Translations under genes and position numbers: made by a program
Part shown: piece after piece, positions 17,797 to 26,672 of the stretch
Layout of the letters: each line of letters begins with the position of its first letter
Numbering within the stretch: position 1 is the stretch's first letter
The notes under the pieces: model-generated
Told to the model about the DNA's origin: nothing
The model's database searches: none
The model's input: the letters and a program-made list of their open reading frames with translations, nothing else
Assembly: GCA_035934015.1 (NCBI GenBank)
Contig: DASYYH010000023.1
Span: forward strand, 124,001-188,000
Direction of reading: 5' to 3'
DNA: 64,000 bases
Source: Candidatus Acidiferrales bacterium
GTDB taxonomy: Bacteria; Acidobacteriota; Terriglobia; Acidiferrales; UBA7541

Positions 17797-18576
17797 CTAC
17801 TTAATGAGGCCGCGCTCGGCCGTCTCGATGAAATGAATCAGCTCGGACACATCCTCTGAACCGTTCAACGTCGCTCTCATCCGTTCCAGTGCCTGAGTCG
17901 TGTTCAGTTTTGAGCGCAAGAGGATGCGGAAAGCGCGTTCAATTGTTTTGATGCGCTCCGGACTGAAGCCGTGCCGCTGGAGACCGATCGAATTCACAGC
18001 GAAACAGCGAACATCGCGCGACTGCACGACCTTGGAAAACGGCGGCACGTCTTGCGTGATGGCCGTCAGCGCGGCGACGTAGGCATGGCGGCCGACGCGG
18101 CAAAATTGATGCACGGTGCAGAATGCGCCTATGGTGGCATTGTCTTCCACGGTCACGTGGCCGGCGAGCGTGGCGCCATTCACGAAAATCGTGTGGTTCC
18201 CAACGCGGCAATCGTGCGCCACATGCGAATAGGCCATGAACATGTTGTTGCTGCCGATGCGCGTGGCGCCTCCGCCCTTCTTGGTCCCGCGCGATACGGT
18301 CACAAATTCGTAGAATTCGTTCCCATCTTCGATTTCAAGCGAGACCCGTTCTCCGGCGAAACTGATGTCCTGGGGATCGCAGCCGATTGCAGCGAAAGAG
18401 CGGACGTGATTCTTCTTGCCTATGCGCGCCGGACCATGGACCACAGCATGAGGTTCAATCACGCAGCCCTCGCCCAGTTCCACCTCGTCGCCAATCACGG
18501 AAAATGCCCCGATGCATGCATCTTTGCCAATTCGGGCGCTCCGGGAAACGCTCGCTCGGGCGTCAATTATGCTCAT
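17797..18576 (-). CDS. lpxA: UDP-N-acetylglucosamine O-acyltransferase
   Basis: 259 residues from the ATG at 18574-18576, which overlaps the fabZ stop (ATGA); an upstream in-frame codon at 18600 lies inside fabZ. It is a left-handed beta-helix hexapeptide-repeat protein. Typical LpxA segments are ARIGKDACIGAFSVIGDEVELG, EFVTVSRGTKKGGGATRIG, the catalytic His in MAYSHVAHDCRVG, and FCTVHQFCRVGRHA. It starts lipid A synthesis by transferring an acyl chain from acyl-ACP to UDP-GlcNAc (or UDP-GlcNAc3N in some lineages). Linkage to fabZ is the usual arrangement. Confidence 0.95.
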   Translation of the reverse strand: MSIIDARASVSRSARIGKDACIGAFSVIGDEVELGEGCVIEPHAVVHGPARIGKKNHVRSFAAIGCDPQDISFAGERVSLEIEDGNEFYEFVTVSRGTKKGGGATRIGSNNMFMAYSHVAHDCRVGNHTIFVNGATLAGHVTVEDNATIGAFCTVHQFCRVGRHAYVAALTAITQDVPPFSKVVQSRDVRCFAVNSIGLQRHGFSPERIKTIERAFRILLRSKLNTTQALERMRATLNGSEDVSELIHFIETAERGLIK

Positions 18577-19013
18577 GCTCTGCGGTCCACCGTCTTGCAC
18601 ATCAGAGTCGCTTCCGCTGCGAGCTCGTTGCCAACCAGCGCTTTTCCAGCCAGTTTGCAGAACGTCGTGCGCCAGGAGACCACATCCACTTCGATGCGCA
18701 ATTGATCTCCGGGAACCACCGGCCGCCGGAAACGTGCATCGTCGATGGCGACAAAATAAAGCAGTTTGCTCTCTCGCTCCGGAATTTCCTGCAGCAACAG
18801 GAAGCCTCCCGTTTGCGCCATGGCCTCCACAATCAACACGCCCGGCATGACCGGCTGCCCGGGGAAATGACCGGCAAAGAAATTTTCATTGATGGTGACG
18901 TTCTTGATTCCCACAATCCGCTTAAGGCGCTCCATTTCGATAATCGCATCCACCATGAGAAACGGATAGCGGTGCGGCAGAATCTTCTGTATATCGTTCG
19001 TGTCCAAGATCAT
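18573..19013 (-). CDS. fabZ: 3-hydroxyacyl-ACP dehydratase FabZ
   Basis: 146 residues from the ATG at 19011-19013, which begins MILDTNDIQKILPHRYPFL as FabZ proteins do; a longer reading frame from 19226 would add unrelated residues. The hot-dog-fold catalytic His and Glu occur in GHFPGQPVMPGVLIVEAMAQ, with KNVTINENFFAGHFPG preceding. FabZ dehydrates 3-hydroxyacyl-ACP for fatty acid elongation and competes with LpxA for hydroxymyristoyl-type substrates, hence the conserved linkage. It is the first gene of the lipid A-tonB-miaA transcript. Confidence 0.95.
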   Translation of the reverse strand: MILDTNDIQKILPHRYPFLMVDAIIEMERLKRIVGIKNVTINENFFAGHFPGQPVMPGVLIVEAMAQTGGFLLLQEIPERESKLLYFVAIDDARFRRPVVPGDQLRIEVDVVSWRTTFCKLAGKALVGNELAAEATLMCKTVDRRA

Positions 19014-19243
19014 CAATTGCCTCGTCAAGCCGGACGGGTTGAAAAAACCGCGCGGCGCGCAATCCAAGCATTTTATATGAAAGAGCTTAGCGGTGGAATC
19101 ACGCTGCTGCGGATGTTCACGCGTTGAAACTCTGGAGTCCGCACACGCGTCCCATCTGCCGGGTTCAAAGCCGGGGGCTTGTTTTACTCGAGTTCTGCGC
19201 TGAGAATACGCTCGCGCGAAAAGCAAATCACACTGGAGGATTT

Positions 19244-21343
19244 ATGCGTGCGATGATTAGGCTAGCAGTTGTTGCGTCGTTGTCTCTCGTACCGGGTTTC
19301 CTTAGGGCTCAGACCGGCGCGTATTGCCGCGCTGGTTTCTTCTCTGAGGCCACGGCGTCCGGCCAGAGCGCGGAGACGCAACAACAGACGCACGGGCTGA
19401 ACCCTGCCGATCTGGACACCACGGCGAACGCCTGCGTGAATTTCTTTCAGTTTGCTGATGGCGGGTGGAACAAGTCCCATCCGATCCCGCCGCAGAATGC
19501 TAGCTGGGGCACGTTCAACTGGCTTCTTGACAAGAATCAGCAAGTCCTCCACCAAATCCTCGAAAAGGCGGCAGCCGACCGCGGCGCGACGCAGAGTTCG
19601 ACCAAGCAGAAGATCGGCGACTATTACGCAAGCTGCATGGATGAGGACGCCATCGAGAAGGCCGGCATCCACCCCCTCGAATCGGAGCTGGCCCGCATCC
19701 GCGAGATTTCCGACCTTCGGCAGCTTGAAAAGGAAGTCGCGCGCCTGCAGAGCATGGGCGTGCCTGTGCTTTTCCGTTTCAGTTCTGGGCAGGATTATAA
19801 GAACAGCACGCTGGAAATTGCGAATGCGTTTCAGGGAGGACTGGCACTGCCTGACCGTGACTACTACATCAAAGACGACGTACACGAGCAAAAGATTCGC
19901 GGCGCTTATATCACGCACCTGACCAACATTTTCAAACTTATGGGCGACGACCCCGCGACTGCCGCTCAAGAAGCGCACACCGTCATGACCATTGAAACGA
20001 ACCTGGCCAAAATTTCCATAGATCGCGTGGCCATGCGAAACCCGGAATCGCGCTACCACAAGATGGACATTGCTGAATTCCAGTCGATGACGCCAAACTT
20101 TTCGTGGAACGCCTATCTTGAAGATATCGGCTACCCGGGAGTCAGAGACGTCAACGTCGGCCAGCCGGATTTCTTCAAAAACCTCAATGGCGAGCTGACC
20201 TCGACACCCATTTCGGATTGGAAGGTTTATCTGCGTTGGCATCTCGTCAATGCGGCAGCGCCGGCGCTCTCCTCCGAGTTCGTCAATGAGAATTTTGATT
20301 TCTTCGGCAAGACCTTGACCGGCGCCAAGGAATTGCAACCGCGCTGGAAACGCTGCGTGCAAATGACCGATCGGCAGCTCGGCGAAGCCCTTGGGCAGGA
20401 ATACGTCGAGGTCGCTTTTCCCCCAGAAGCAAAGGCTGCCGCACTGAAGATGGTTCATAACCTTGTAAACGCATTGCACGCTGACATCGAGACCTTGCCG
20501 TGGATGAGCCCGGCAACGAAGCAGCAAGCCATCGCCAAGTTGAGCCATCTCATGCTCAAAGTCGGCTATCCTGATAAATGGCGTGATTATTCGGCTTATC
20601 GTGTGACTCGCGAATCTTTCTACGGCAACCTTATCCGTGGGCGCGAATTTCAGTTCCATTACGAAATGGCAAAAATCGGCAAGCCTGTGGATCGCACCGA
20701 ATGGACTATGACCCCGCCAACGGTCAACGCCTACTACAACTCTTCCATGAATGAGATTGTTTTCCCCGCGGGCATTCTGCAGTGGCCATTCTTCGACGCC
20801 AATGCGGACGACGCGCTGAATTACGGCGGCATCGGCGCCGTCATCGGCCATGAGATGACGCACGGCTTCGACGATCAGGGCCGAAAATTCGATGCCGACG
20901 GGAATCTACGCGATTGGTGGACGCCGGAAGATGCCAAGAATTTCCAGGCGCGCGCCGATTGCGTCGAGCATCAATTCGATAGCTACGTCGTCCAGGGTGA
21001 AGTACACGAAAACGGGAAACTCGTGCTTGGCGAAAGCATCGCCGATCTCGGTGGCCTGACGATTGCCTACAAGGCGTTCCTCAAAACGCCCGAAGGGCAA
21101 TCCGGCGAAAAAATCGATGGCTTTACGCCAGTTCAGCATTTCTTCCTGGCAGGGGCGCGCACATGGGAAGGAGCGGACCGTCCGGAAATGGATCTGATGC
21201 TGGCCAAGACCAATCCACATCCGCTGGACAAGTATCGCGCCATCGCTGCGCCATCCAACATGGCTGCTTTCGCCAGTGCTTTCGATTGCAAGCCCGGGGA
21301 CCCGATGGTGCGCCCGCCGGATCAGATCTGCCGGATTTGGTAG
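19244..21343 (+). CDS. M13 family zinc metallopeptidase (neprilysin/PepO-like)
   Basis: 699 residues from the ATG at 19244, which has a CTGGAGGA ribosome site and a signal peptide ending near LRAQ. The N-terminal M13 domain starts ACVNFFQFADGGW. The C-terminal catalytic domain has NAYYNSSMNEIVFPAGILQ, the zinc site HEMTH (His536, Glu537, His540) followed by GFDDQGRKFD, the third ligand in GESIADLGG, and the ending DPMVRPPDQICRIW (family consensus MNP..CRVW). It is a secreted or periplasmic endopeptidase for short peptides. It is divergent from fabZ and convergent with the DUF2127 gene. Confidence 0.95.
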   Translation: MRAMIRLAVVASLSLVPGFLRAQTGAYCRAGFFSEATASGQSAETQQQTHGLNPADLDTTANACVNFFQFADGGWNKSHPIPPQNASWGTFNWLLDKNQQVLHQILEKAAADRGATQSSTKQKIGDYYASCMDEDAIEKAGIHPLESELARIREISDLRQLEKEVARLQSMGVPVLFRFSSGQDYKNSTLEIANAFQGGLALPDRDYYIKDDVHEQKIRGAYITHLTNIFKLMGDDPATAAQEAHTVMTIETNLAKISIDRVAMRNPESRYHKMDIAEFQSMTPNFSWNAYLEDIGYPGVRDVNVGQPDFFKNLNGELTSTPISDWKVYLRWHLVNAAAPALSSEFVNENFDFFGKTLTGAKELQPRWKRCVQMTDRQLGEALGQEYVEVAFPPEAKAAALKMVHNLVNALHADIETLPWMSPATKQQAIAKLSHLMLKVGYPDKWRDYSAYRVTRESFYGNLIRGREFQFHYEMAKIGKPVDRTEWTMTPPTVNAYYNSSMNEIVFPAGILQWPFFDANADDALNYGGIGAVIGHEMTHGFDDQGRKFDADGNLRDWWTPEDAKNFQARADCVEHQFDSYVVQGEVHENGKLVLGESIADLGGLTIAYKAFLKTPEGQSGEKIDGFTPVQHFFLAGARTWEGADRPEMDLMLAKTNPHPLDKYRAIAAPSNMAAFASAFDCKPGDPMVRPPDQICRIW

Positions 21344-21384
21344 GTGCTATTCGCCAGACTTGCGCTTGAGCAGCACGAGATGAA

Positions 21385-21888
21385 TCATCTCTCGTTCACT
21401 TCGCCGCTCGAGTGGCTTGCTCGCTGCTTCTTATATTCCGCATACGTGAGAAGGATCACGATCGCATCGAAAACGGTGAGCCAGATGAGCCACCACGACA
21501 TCGCAAACGTCATCCGATACAGCTGATAGAATATGAAAACCACGAGCATGATGATCATCCCGGGATACGCCCACATCCGGTTGAGCCACAACTCGACAAC
21601 GAGGATCACTTTCACCAGCCCATGCGAAACGAGGTAAAAAGAGATAAAATAGTGCGCATGGCCGCTGATTGTGCTCGACGCGTGAAGAAGGTGTGAAGCA
21701 ATAAAAGCATTCGGATTTCGCGTCACGGCGTGATGCGTGATCGTGTCCAGGAATGTGTCCATGCGATTCGGGCTTACGAACAGCACAAGGAGACCCCCCA
21801 GTGTCTCCAGTAAGCCGTCAATGCCCTTCAGCGTGATACTGGTCTGAAAGCTTCGATCGAGGAGCGTATTTCCTTTTAGCACTTGCAT
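21385..21888 (-). CDS. DUF2127-type integral membrane protein
   Basis: 167 residues with four hydrophobic segments, roughly residues 22-42, 80-100, 108-128 and 130-150. The first segment begins SITLKGIDGLLETLGGLLVLF, and the motif SHGLVKVILVVELW is characteristic of the DUF2127 family of predicted membrane proteins, whose function is unknown. It ends in a charged cytoplasmic tail (EYKKQRASHSSGEVNER). The gene stands alone between an M13 peptidase gene and a divergent glycosyltransferase gene. Confidence 0.75.
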   Translation of the reverse strand: MQVLKGNTLLDRSFQTSITLKGIDGLLETLGGLLVLFVSPNRMDTFLDTITHHAVTRNPNAFIASHLLHASSTISGHAHYFISFYLVSHGLVKVILVVELWLNRMWAYPGMIIMLVVFIFYQLYRMTFAMSWWLIWLTVFDAIVILLTYAEYKKQRASHSSGEVNER

Positions 21889-22088
21889 GAGATGAATCTG
21901 AGACTAACACACCGCTTCGCAACCAGCGCGGCGGCTTTCCAGGAAACGTTCTCATGAGAAATCCAGTCGCGTTAGTGCAACCAAGAGGTCTCCGAGAAGA
22001 AACGAAGAGGCGAAGATCGGCGGCCAATTCGCCATGGATTGCGATGCGGAAGCCGGTCGCTTAAAATTTCCACTGAGCTTTTTCGCCG

Positions 22089-23546
22089 ATGCCATCGGGT
22101 GAAACTGTAGAGATGGAGAGCGGATTGCCAATGAAGCTTGCCGCGGACGCTGAAATCGAGCGTGAGCCGGTTACCGTTGCAGAGATGGACCCCCTCTCGC
22201 TCGCGCAGGCCGAAGCATTTTCCAAAGAAATTGCACGGGAGGAAAGGCGCGATCGTTGGGATTGGTTCTTGACCGCGCTCATTGTCGCAGGGTTTATCTT
22301 CCTGGCTTATGAAGTGTATCGCAGCGCGGCTTTCGATCCCTTATGGCTCGCCGCGGAAGAGCACCAGTGGTCGCGCTTCATTGTGCATCCCGCGCTCCTC
22401 TGGGCCATTATGGGTACAATCTTGCTCGGTTTTCGCACCATCTTTTGGATTCGCTATCGCCCGTTTCCCTCGGCCAATTTTGAAAATGCACCGAGCCTCA
22501 CGGTAATCATCCCCGCCTATAACGAAGGCGCGATGGTGTTGAAATCCATTGAGTCTGCTGTTCTCGCAGTCTATCCGAAGGATCGCCTGGAAATTCTGGT
22601 GATTGATGACGGAAGCGCCGACGACACTTGGGAATATATCAAGCGCGCCACTGAAAAATTTCCTGACCGCCTGACGCCCATCCGTTTCTCGAAAAACCGT
22701 GGCAAACGAGATGCCCTCGCCGAAGGCTTTTCCCGGGCCAAGGGCGAGATCGTCGTCACAGTTGATTCCGACAGCGTCATTGACCCGCGCGCTTTGCTCG
22801 CAATCGCTGGCCCATTTCGAAATCCACAAATCGGTGCCGTCGCCGGCCGCGTCGCGGTTTATAACCGGCGACATGGTTTGATTCCGCGCATGCTGCATGT
22901 GCGCTATATCTTGTCGTTCGATCTTCTGCGCGCGGTCGAGTCGTCTTACCAGACCGTTTACTGCTGCCCGGGCGCCCTCACCGCATACCGCACGTCGGTC
23001 GTCAGAGAAGTTCTCGAACGGTGGTCTACGCAAACGTTTTGGGGCGTGCCGTGCACCTATGGCGAGGACCGCGCGCTGACCAACTATATTCTCGAGGCTG
23101 GATTTCACACCGTTTATCAGCGCACAGCCACGGTTCATACGGTTGCTCCTGAAACGTATGGCAAGCTGTGCAAGATGTTTTTGCGGTGGGACCGCAGCTA
23201 CATTCGCGAGGAGATTCGCTTTCAATCCATCGTCTGGAAGCGTCCGCTCACCTCTCGGTGCATTGCGCTGTGCGACAGGTTGATTACCAATTTGCGTTAC
23301 CCCGTTAACTACGCAATTCTTTTCCTTATGATTTTTCTGGTTTTCGGTAAACCTTTGCTCATGCTTCGCCTGTTTTCGGCCATCGGCATCTTTGCCTTTT
23401 TTAATATGCTTTATTTTTTGCGGAGCGAGCGCTCCGCCGATTTTCTCTACGGCATCCTTTACGCGTATTTCGGCTTTTTTACTCTATTCTGGATTTTTCC
23501 CTACGCCTTACTGACCCTCCGCGCCCGCTCGTGGCTGACTCGTTGA
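22089..23546 (+). CDS. Membrane-bound family 2 processive glycosyltransferase
   Basis: 485 residues. Two transmembrane segments near the N-terminus (about 60-78 and 95-115) precede a GT-A catalytic domain and three or more C-terminal transmembrane segments. Catalytic landmarks are TVIIPAYNEG, the UDP-binding VIDDGSADDTW, the metal-binding VDSDS, YGEDRALTNY, and the product-binding FLRWDRSYIRE that corresponds to the QxxRW motif. This layout matches NodC, hyaluronan and chitin synthase-type enzymes, which polymerise and extrude beta-linked polysaccharide. The polymer cannot be predicted. In-frame ATGs at 22113 and 22131 are alternative starts. No polysaccharide-modifying genes are adjacent. 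Confidence 0.88.
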   Translation: MPSGETVEMESGLPMKLAADAEIEREPVTVAEMDPLSLAQAEAFSKEIAREERRDRWDWFLTALIVAGFIFLAYEVYRSAAFDPLWLAAEEHQWSRFIVHPALLWAIMGTILLGFRTIFWIRYRPFPSANFENAPSLTVIIPAYNEGAMVLKSIESAVLAVYPKDRLEILVIDDGSADDTWEYIKRATEKFPDRLTPIRFSKNRGKRDALAEGFSRAKGEIVVTVDSDSVIDPRALLAIAGPFRNPQIGAVAGRVAVYNRRHGLIPRMLHVRYILSFDLLRAVESSYQTVYCCPGALTAYRTSVVREVLERWSTQTFWGVPCTYGEDRALTNYILEAGFHTVYQRTATVHTVAPETYGKLCKMFLRWDRSYIREEIRFQSIVWKRPLTSRCIALCDRLITNLRYPVNYAILFLMIFLVFGKPLLMLRLFSAIGIFAFFNMLYFLRSERSADFLYGILYAYFGFFTLFWIFPYALLTLRARSWLTR

Positions 23547-23599
23547 CGCCGCTATCGGACTTGTTTTGTCCGTGAATTGGATTGCTCAGGTCTTTAATC

Positions 23600-25483
23600 T
23601 TAGACGGGAGTCGGTGAGGTTTTTGAAGCGACGCCTTTGTTTTCCGCGCCCTCTATTTTTGTTCCGTGCAGAATATCGAGCGCTGCGCGGTATAGGCGCG
23701 AACGCAGCTCATGGCGTTCGTTCGCGCGCGTGATGTAGCGGATCGTAAGAGTCGTGCCGTCGGATTTTGGCTGCAGATTCAAAGTCGGCTTGGCGGTGAA
23801 CATTTTCGAACCGTGCGCCAGCGTGACGCGCTCCCATTCCTTCTCCGCCGTTCGTGTGTTCTCTTGCGTCGCATCCGTGACGATTTTCAGAATTGCGTCT
23901 CCGATCGGATAGGGATTCTCCCCGGGAGGAACCGTGAGCTGCAGCTCGTCCCACATCCACTGTCCCGAGGTAGAAAAATTGAAATATTGCCCCTCAATCG
24001 CATAGCTGTTGACGAAGGTCACTTTCCTCCCGGTTGGGTGCCCGGAGTCCGACCAATTTCCAACTTCCAGCAGCACGGTATGCAATAACCCTACTTCAAA
24101 CACTTCGCCGGCGACGCCATTGATTTCCACCCAGTCACCCGGGCGAATGCCATTGCGTCCCATAAGCACAAACCAGCCAAGAAATCCGACGATGAAGTCC
24201 TTGAGCGCAACCGTGAGACCAGCGCCAGCCAGCGCAAGTACCGTTGCAAATTGGCTGGGCATCCCAAAAATCAAAATCAGAATGGCCACAGCACCGATCA
24301 CGCGAATCGCCACGACAAAGATAGACCGCAGCGTCAGCAGCCGTTTGCGATCCGGGCCCAGCTTCATTAGAAAATGTCGAATCAGGCCGTCTGACAGGAA
24401 GACGGCGAACGCAATCAGCACAATCCAAAAAGTGGATATCAGCAGACCATGAAGGAAGTTCCTCTGAAGGCCGGCCACAAGCGCACTCCATGCCGCGTAC
24501 GTCTGGGCGAGGGACTGCTCCATTTCAATTCGGTGGTCGAACTCCGCCAGTGTCCTTTGTTCTTGCGTTTGCGTCTGGACTGCGGCGAGCTCCTGAGCGA
24601 TATCATCGCTTCCATCGCTTTGCGGAGCAGAAACGGGAGCAGTGGTGCTGGCCGAGCTTTTCGCCGCGCCGCCACTGGCAGAATGCTTCTGCGACTGCTG
24701 CTGCGTGAGCAGTTCCTCGAGTTGTGAATGCGACCGTGCCAAACTTGCGGCGCGCGCCAACGCTGCGTTCCGCGCCGCTTCAAGGACTTCCCTCTTGGCG
24801 TCCAGGGATGTCCAGGCCCGCCATTGGGCAATGATGTCGCGCGCCGTCATGGTTTCAACGACTGCCTCTTTGCTGTTCGCAGCGGCACCTACTTGTTCGT
24901 CTCCTTTGTGCACTTCAGATTGCTCATGTTCCTCGAGCATTTGCTGAATCGCGCTGCGAGGGTCGTCGCCGGCCCTGCTCAGATCTTCATGCGCGTCGGC
25001 GAGCGCATCTTGGTCGAGAGAGAGAAGCGCCTGCGCCAATTGCAATCTTTGCTGCAATTCGACTTTTCTCGCCCCGGTCGCTTTGGACAAGAGTGCCGTT
25101 AACGTCGTTACTTCTGCCTGTTGCGCGTCGGTTCGCGTCTGTCTTTTTTCAATGCGCGCCTCCAGGGCCTTTCCTTCGGCATTCAGGACTGGAGGGTGTT
25201 CTGCGACATTGCGCAATGCAAAAGCGAATGTCATATCCACTTCGTGATCGCCGTCGCTCAGCGCTTCGGTGGCAAACTGTCTCTCGCTCGCAGTGACAGC
25301 CATTGCCGCAAGCTTCTGCGCCGTCTGCAGTGGCTCTTCATCCACCAGATTTGCTTGTGAGGGCCGCGCCGCAGTCTGCTGCGGCACTGTCCTCACTTGC
25401 GAGCGCGTCAGCACGATTCCCGCAGCAGCCGCCACGAGCAAGGCCAGCAAAAGAAAAAGGATCCCTTTTTGAGCAATTTTCAT
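23600..25483 (-). CDS. Mechanosensitive channel MscS family protein with long N-terminal extension
   Basis: 627 residues from the ATG at 25481-25483; a TTG 39 bp upstream is possible but less likely. After a membrane anchor or signal segment (about 6-26) comes roughly 300 residues of Gln/Ala/Glu-rich helical, probably coiled-coil sequence. Then follow transmembrane helices (about 330-420) and the MscS pore and beta domains: LALAGAGLTVALKDFIVGF, GIRPGDWVEINGVAGEVFEVG, and a C-terminal domain with a GTTLTIRYITRANERHE strand. It is likely a tension-gated release valve with a periplasmic sensor arm, resembling MscK/YbdG-type large channels. It is convergent with the glycosyltransferase gene. Confidence 0.9.
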   Translation of the reverse strand: MKIAQKGILFLLLALLVAAAAGIVLTRSQVRTVPQQTAARPSQANLVDEEPLQTAQKLAAMAVTASERQFATEALSDGDHEVDMTFAFALRNVAEHPPVLNAEGKALEARIEKRQTRTDAQQAEVTTLTALLSKATGARKVELQQRLQLAQALLSLDQDALADAHEDLSRAGDDPRSAIQQMLEEHEQSEVHKGDEQVGAAANSKEAVVETMTARDIIAQWRAWTSLDAKREVLEAARNAALARAASLARSHSQLEELLTQQQSQKHSASGGAAKSSASTTAPVSAPQSDGSDDIAQELAAVQTQTQEQRTLAEFDHRIEMEQSLAQTYAAWSALVAGLQRNFLHGLLISTFWIVLIAFAVFLSDGLIRHFLMKLGPDRKRLLTLRSIFVVAIRVIGAVAILILIFGMPSQFATVLALAGAGLTVALKDFIVGFLGWFVLMGRNGIRPGDWVEINGVAGEVFEVGLLHTVLLEVGNWSDSGHPTGRKVTFVNSYAIEGQYFNFSTSGQWMWDELQLTVPPGENPYPIGDAILKIVTDATQENTRTAEKEWERVTLAHGSKMFTAKPTLNLQPKSDGTTLTIRYITRANERHELRSRLYRAALDILHGTKIEGAENKGVASKTSPTPV

Positions 25484-25539
25484 GGACGTATAAAGTGAAT
25501 ACCGTGAAAGCCGGGTTTGCAAGCTTTATTCGAAGAACC

Positions 25540-26556
25540 TCAGCGGGCGGCGCGCCGGCGAGTTCTTGTCCGCGCCGGAACAGATTTCGCCAGGGACAAG
25601 CACAACGCTGCTCCGCCTGCGATGCCCGAGTCTTCTCCATAGCGCGCGCGCAACAGCGGAATTTCACTCGCGCGGGAGTTAATCGTCCAGTGTGCCAGCT
25701 CCTTGCGAATAAAAGGAAACCACTCCGACATCAATTCGCCCATGCCTCCGCCAAAAATAATTACGTCAGGCTCAAGTAAATCAACAATAGTGCCGAGCCA
25801 GATCGCCAGAAATGTCGCAGTTTCTTCCAGGATCAAAGCCGAGAATTTATCTCCGCCGCGCCACGCCGCTCCTACCATTTCCGCCGTCACAGCGTGGGGC
25901 TCTCCTCCCCCAAGGGCGAGAAGCTTTTCTCGTCCCGAGCCTCCCGCGAGCAGCCGCTCGCGCGCGCGCTTGGCCACCGCCGGCCCTGCGGCGAGAGCTT
26001 CAATGCATCCAAGTTTGCCACATGCACACTTCGGGCCGCGGAAATCAATGGAAACGTGGCCGCCTTCGATCGCCGCCCCTGTCCTCCCGTGATAAACCTT
26101 CCCTCCGAGTACAAGTCCTGCGCCAATTCCCGTTCCCAGCGTCGCATAAAAGACCGACTCGTATCCCTTGCCCGCGCCCCAAATCGCTTCGGCAAGCGCC
26201 GCGGCATTCGCATCATTGTCTAGTTTCGTCGGCAAGTGAAAAATCTTGTGAATTTTTTCCGTGATCGCAAAATTGTGCCAGCAGGGAAGGTTTGGCGGAT
26301 TGATTACCACACCCTTTTGCGGATCGAGCGGGCCCGGGCTGCTGACTCCAATCGCAGCCACGCGTCGCTTCGAATTTACCTTTAGTGCCGCTTCGATGGC
26401 GCCTTTCACCGCGGCCAGTCCATCGGCTTCGCTGCCGTGGCTATTCATCGGCGCGCGAACCTTGGAAAGAATTTTCCCACCTGCCGTAACCGTTCCCGCG
26501 GCGACCTTCGTTCCGCCAATGTCCACGCCAAGATATACCAGCTCCATTGCGCCCAT
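25540..26556 (-). CDS. ROK family sugar kinase (glucokinase-like)
   Basis: 338 residues from the ATG at 26554-26556, with GGAGG about a dozen bases upstream; ATG 26547 is an alternative, and the longer frame to 26649 is arginine-rich leader. ATP-binding motif GVDIGGTKVAAG, catalytic Asp in KLDNDANAAALAE, GTGIGAGLVLGG, and the ROK zinc motif CACGKLGCIEALAAG are all present. ROK kinases phosphorylate glucose, fructose, N-acetylhexosamines or related sugars. It lies back to back with a RhaT-like sugar transporter gene (117 bp apart), suggesting shared control of sugar uptake and phosphorylation. Confidence 0.9.
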   Translation of the reverse strand: MGAMELVYLGVDIGGTKVAAGTVTAGGKILSKVRAPMNSHGSEADGLAAVKGAIEAALKVNSKRRVAAIGVSSPGPLDPQKGVVINPPNLPCWHNFAITEKIHKIFHLPTKLDNDANAAALAEAIWGAGKGYESVFYATLGTGIGAGLVLGGKVYHGRTGAAIEGGHVSIDFRGPKCACGKLGCIEALAAGPAVAKRARERLLAGGSGREKLLALGGGEPHAVTAEMVGAAWRGGDKFSALILEETATFLAIWLGTIVDLLEPDVIIFGGGMGELMSEWFPFIRKELAHWTINSRASEIPLLRARYGEDSGIAGGAALCLSLAKSVPARTRTRRRAAR

Positions 26557-26672
26557 GTTTGCCTTTGCCCTCCGGCGTCGCCAATCATACGTGAGCGCGC
26601 GCAAACGTGTATACTTCCGCCGCTCGCGGGCTTTGCACCCGCGCCCCAAATCTATCGCCGGAGAAAAACTCG

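Noticed and set aside
19262-20863. 533-codon minus-strand open frame opposite the M13 peptidase gene
   Set aside because: It is antisense to a gene with an intact HEMTH zinc site and family motifs; its product has no recognisable motif and reflects GC-rich codon bias.
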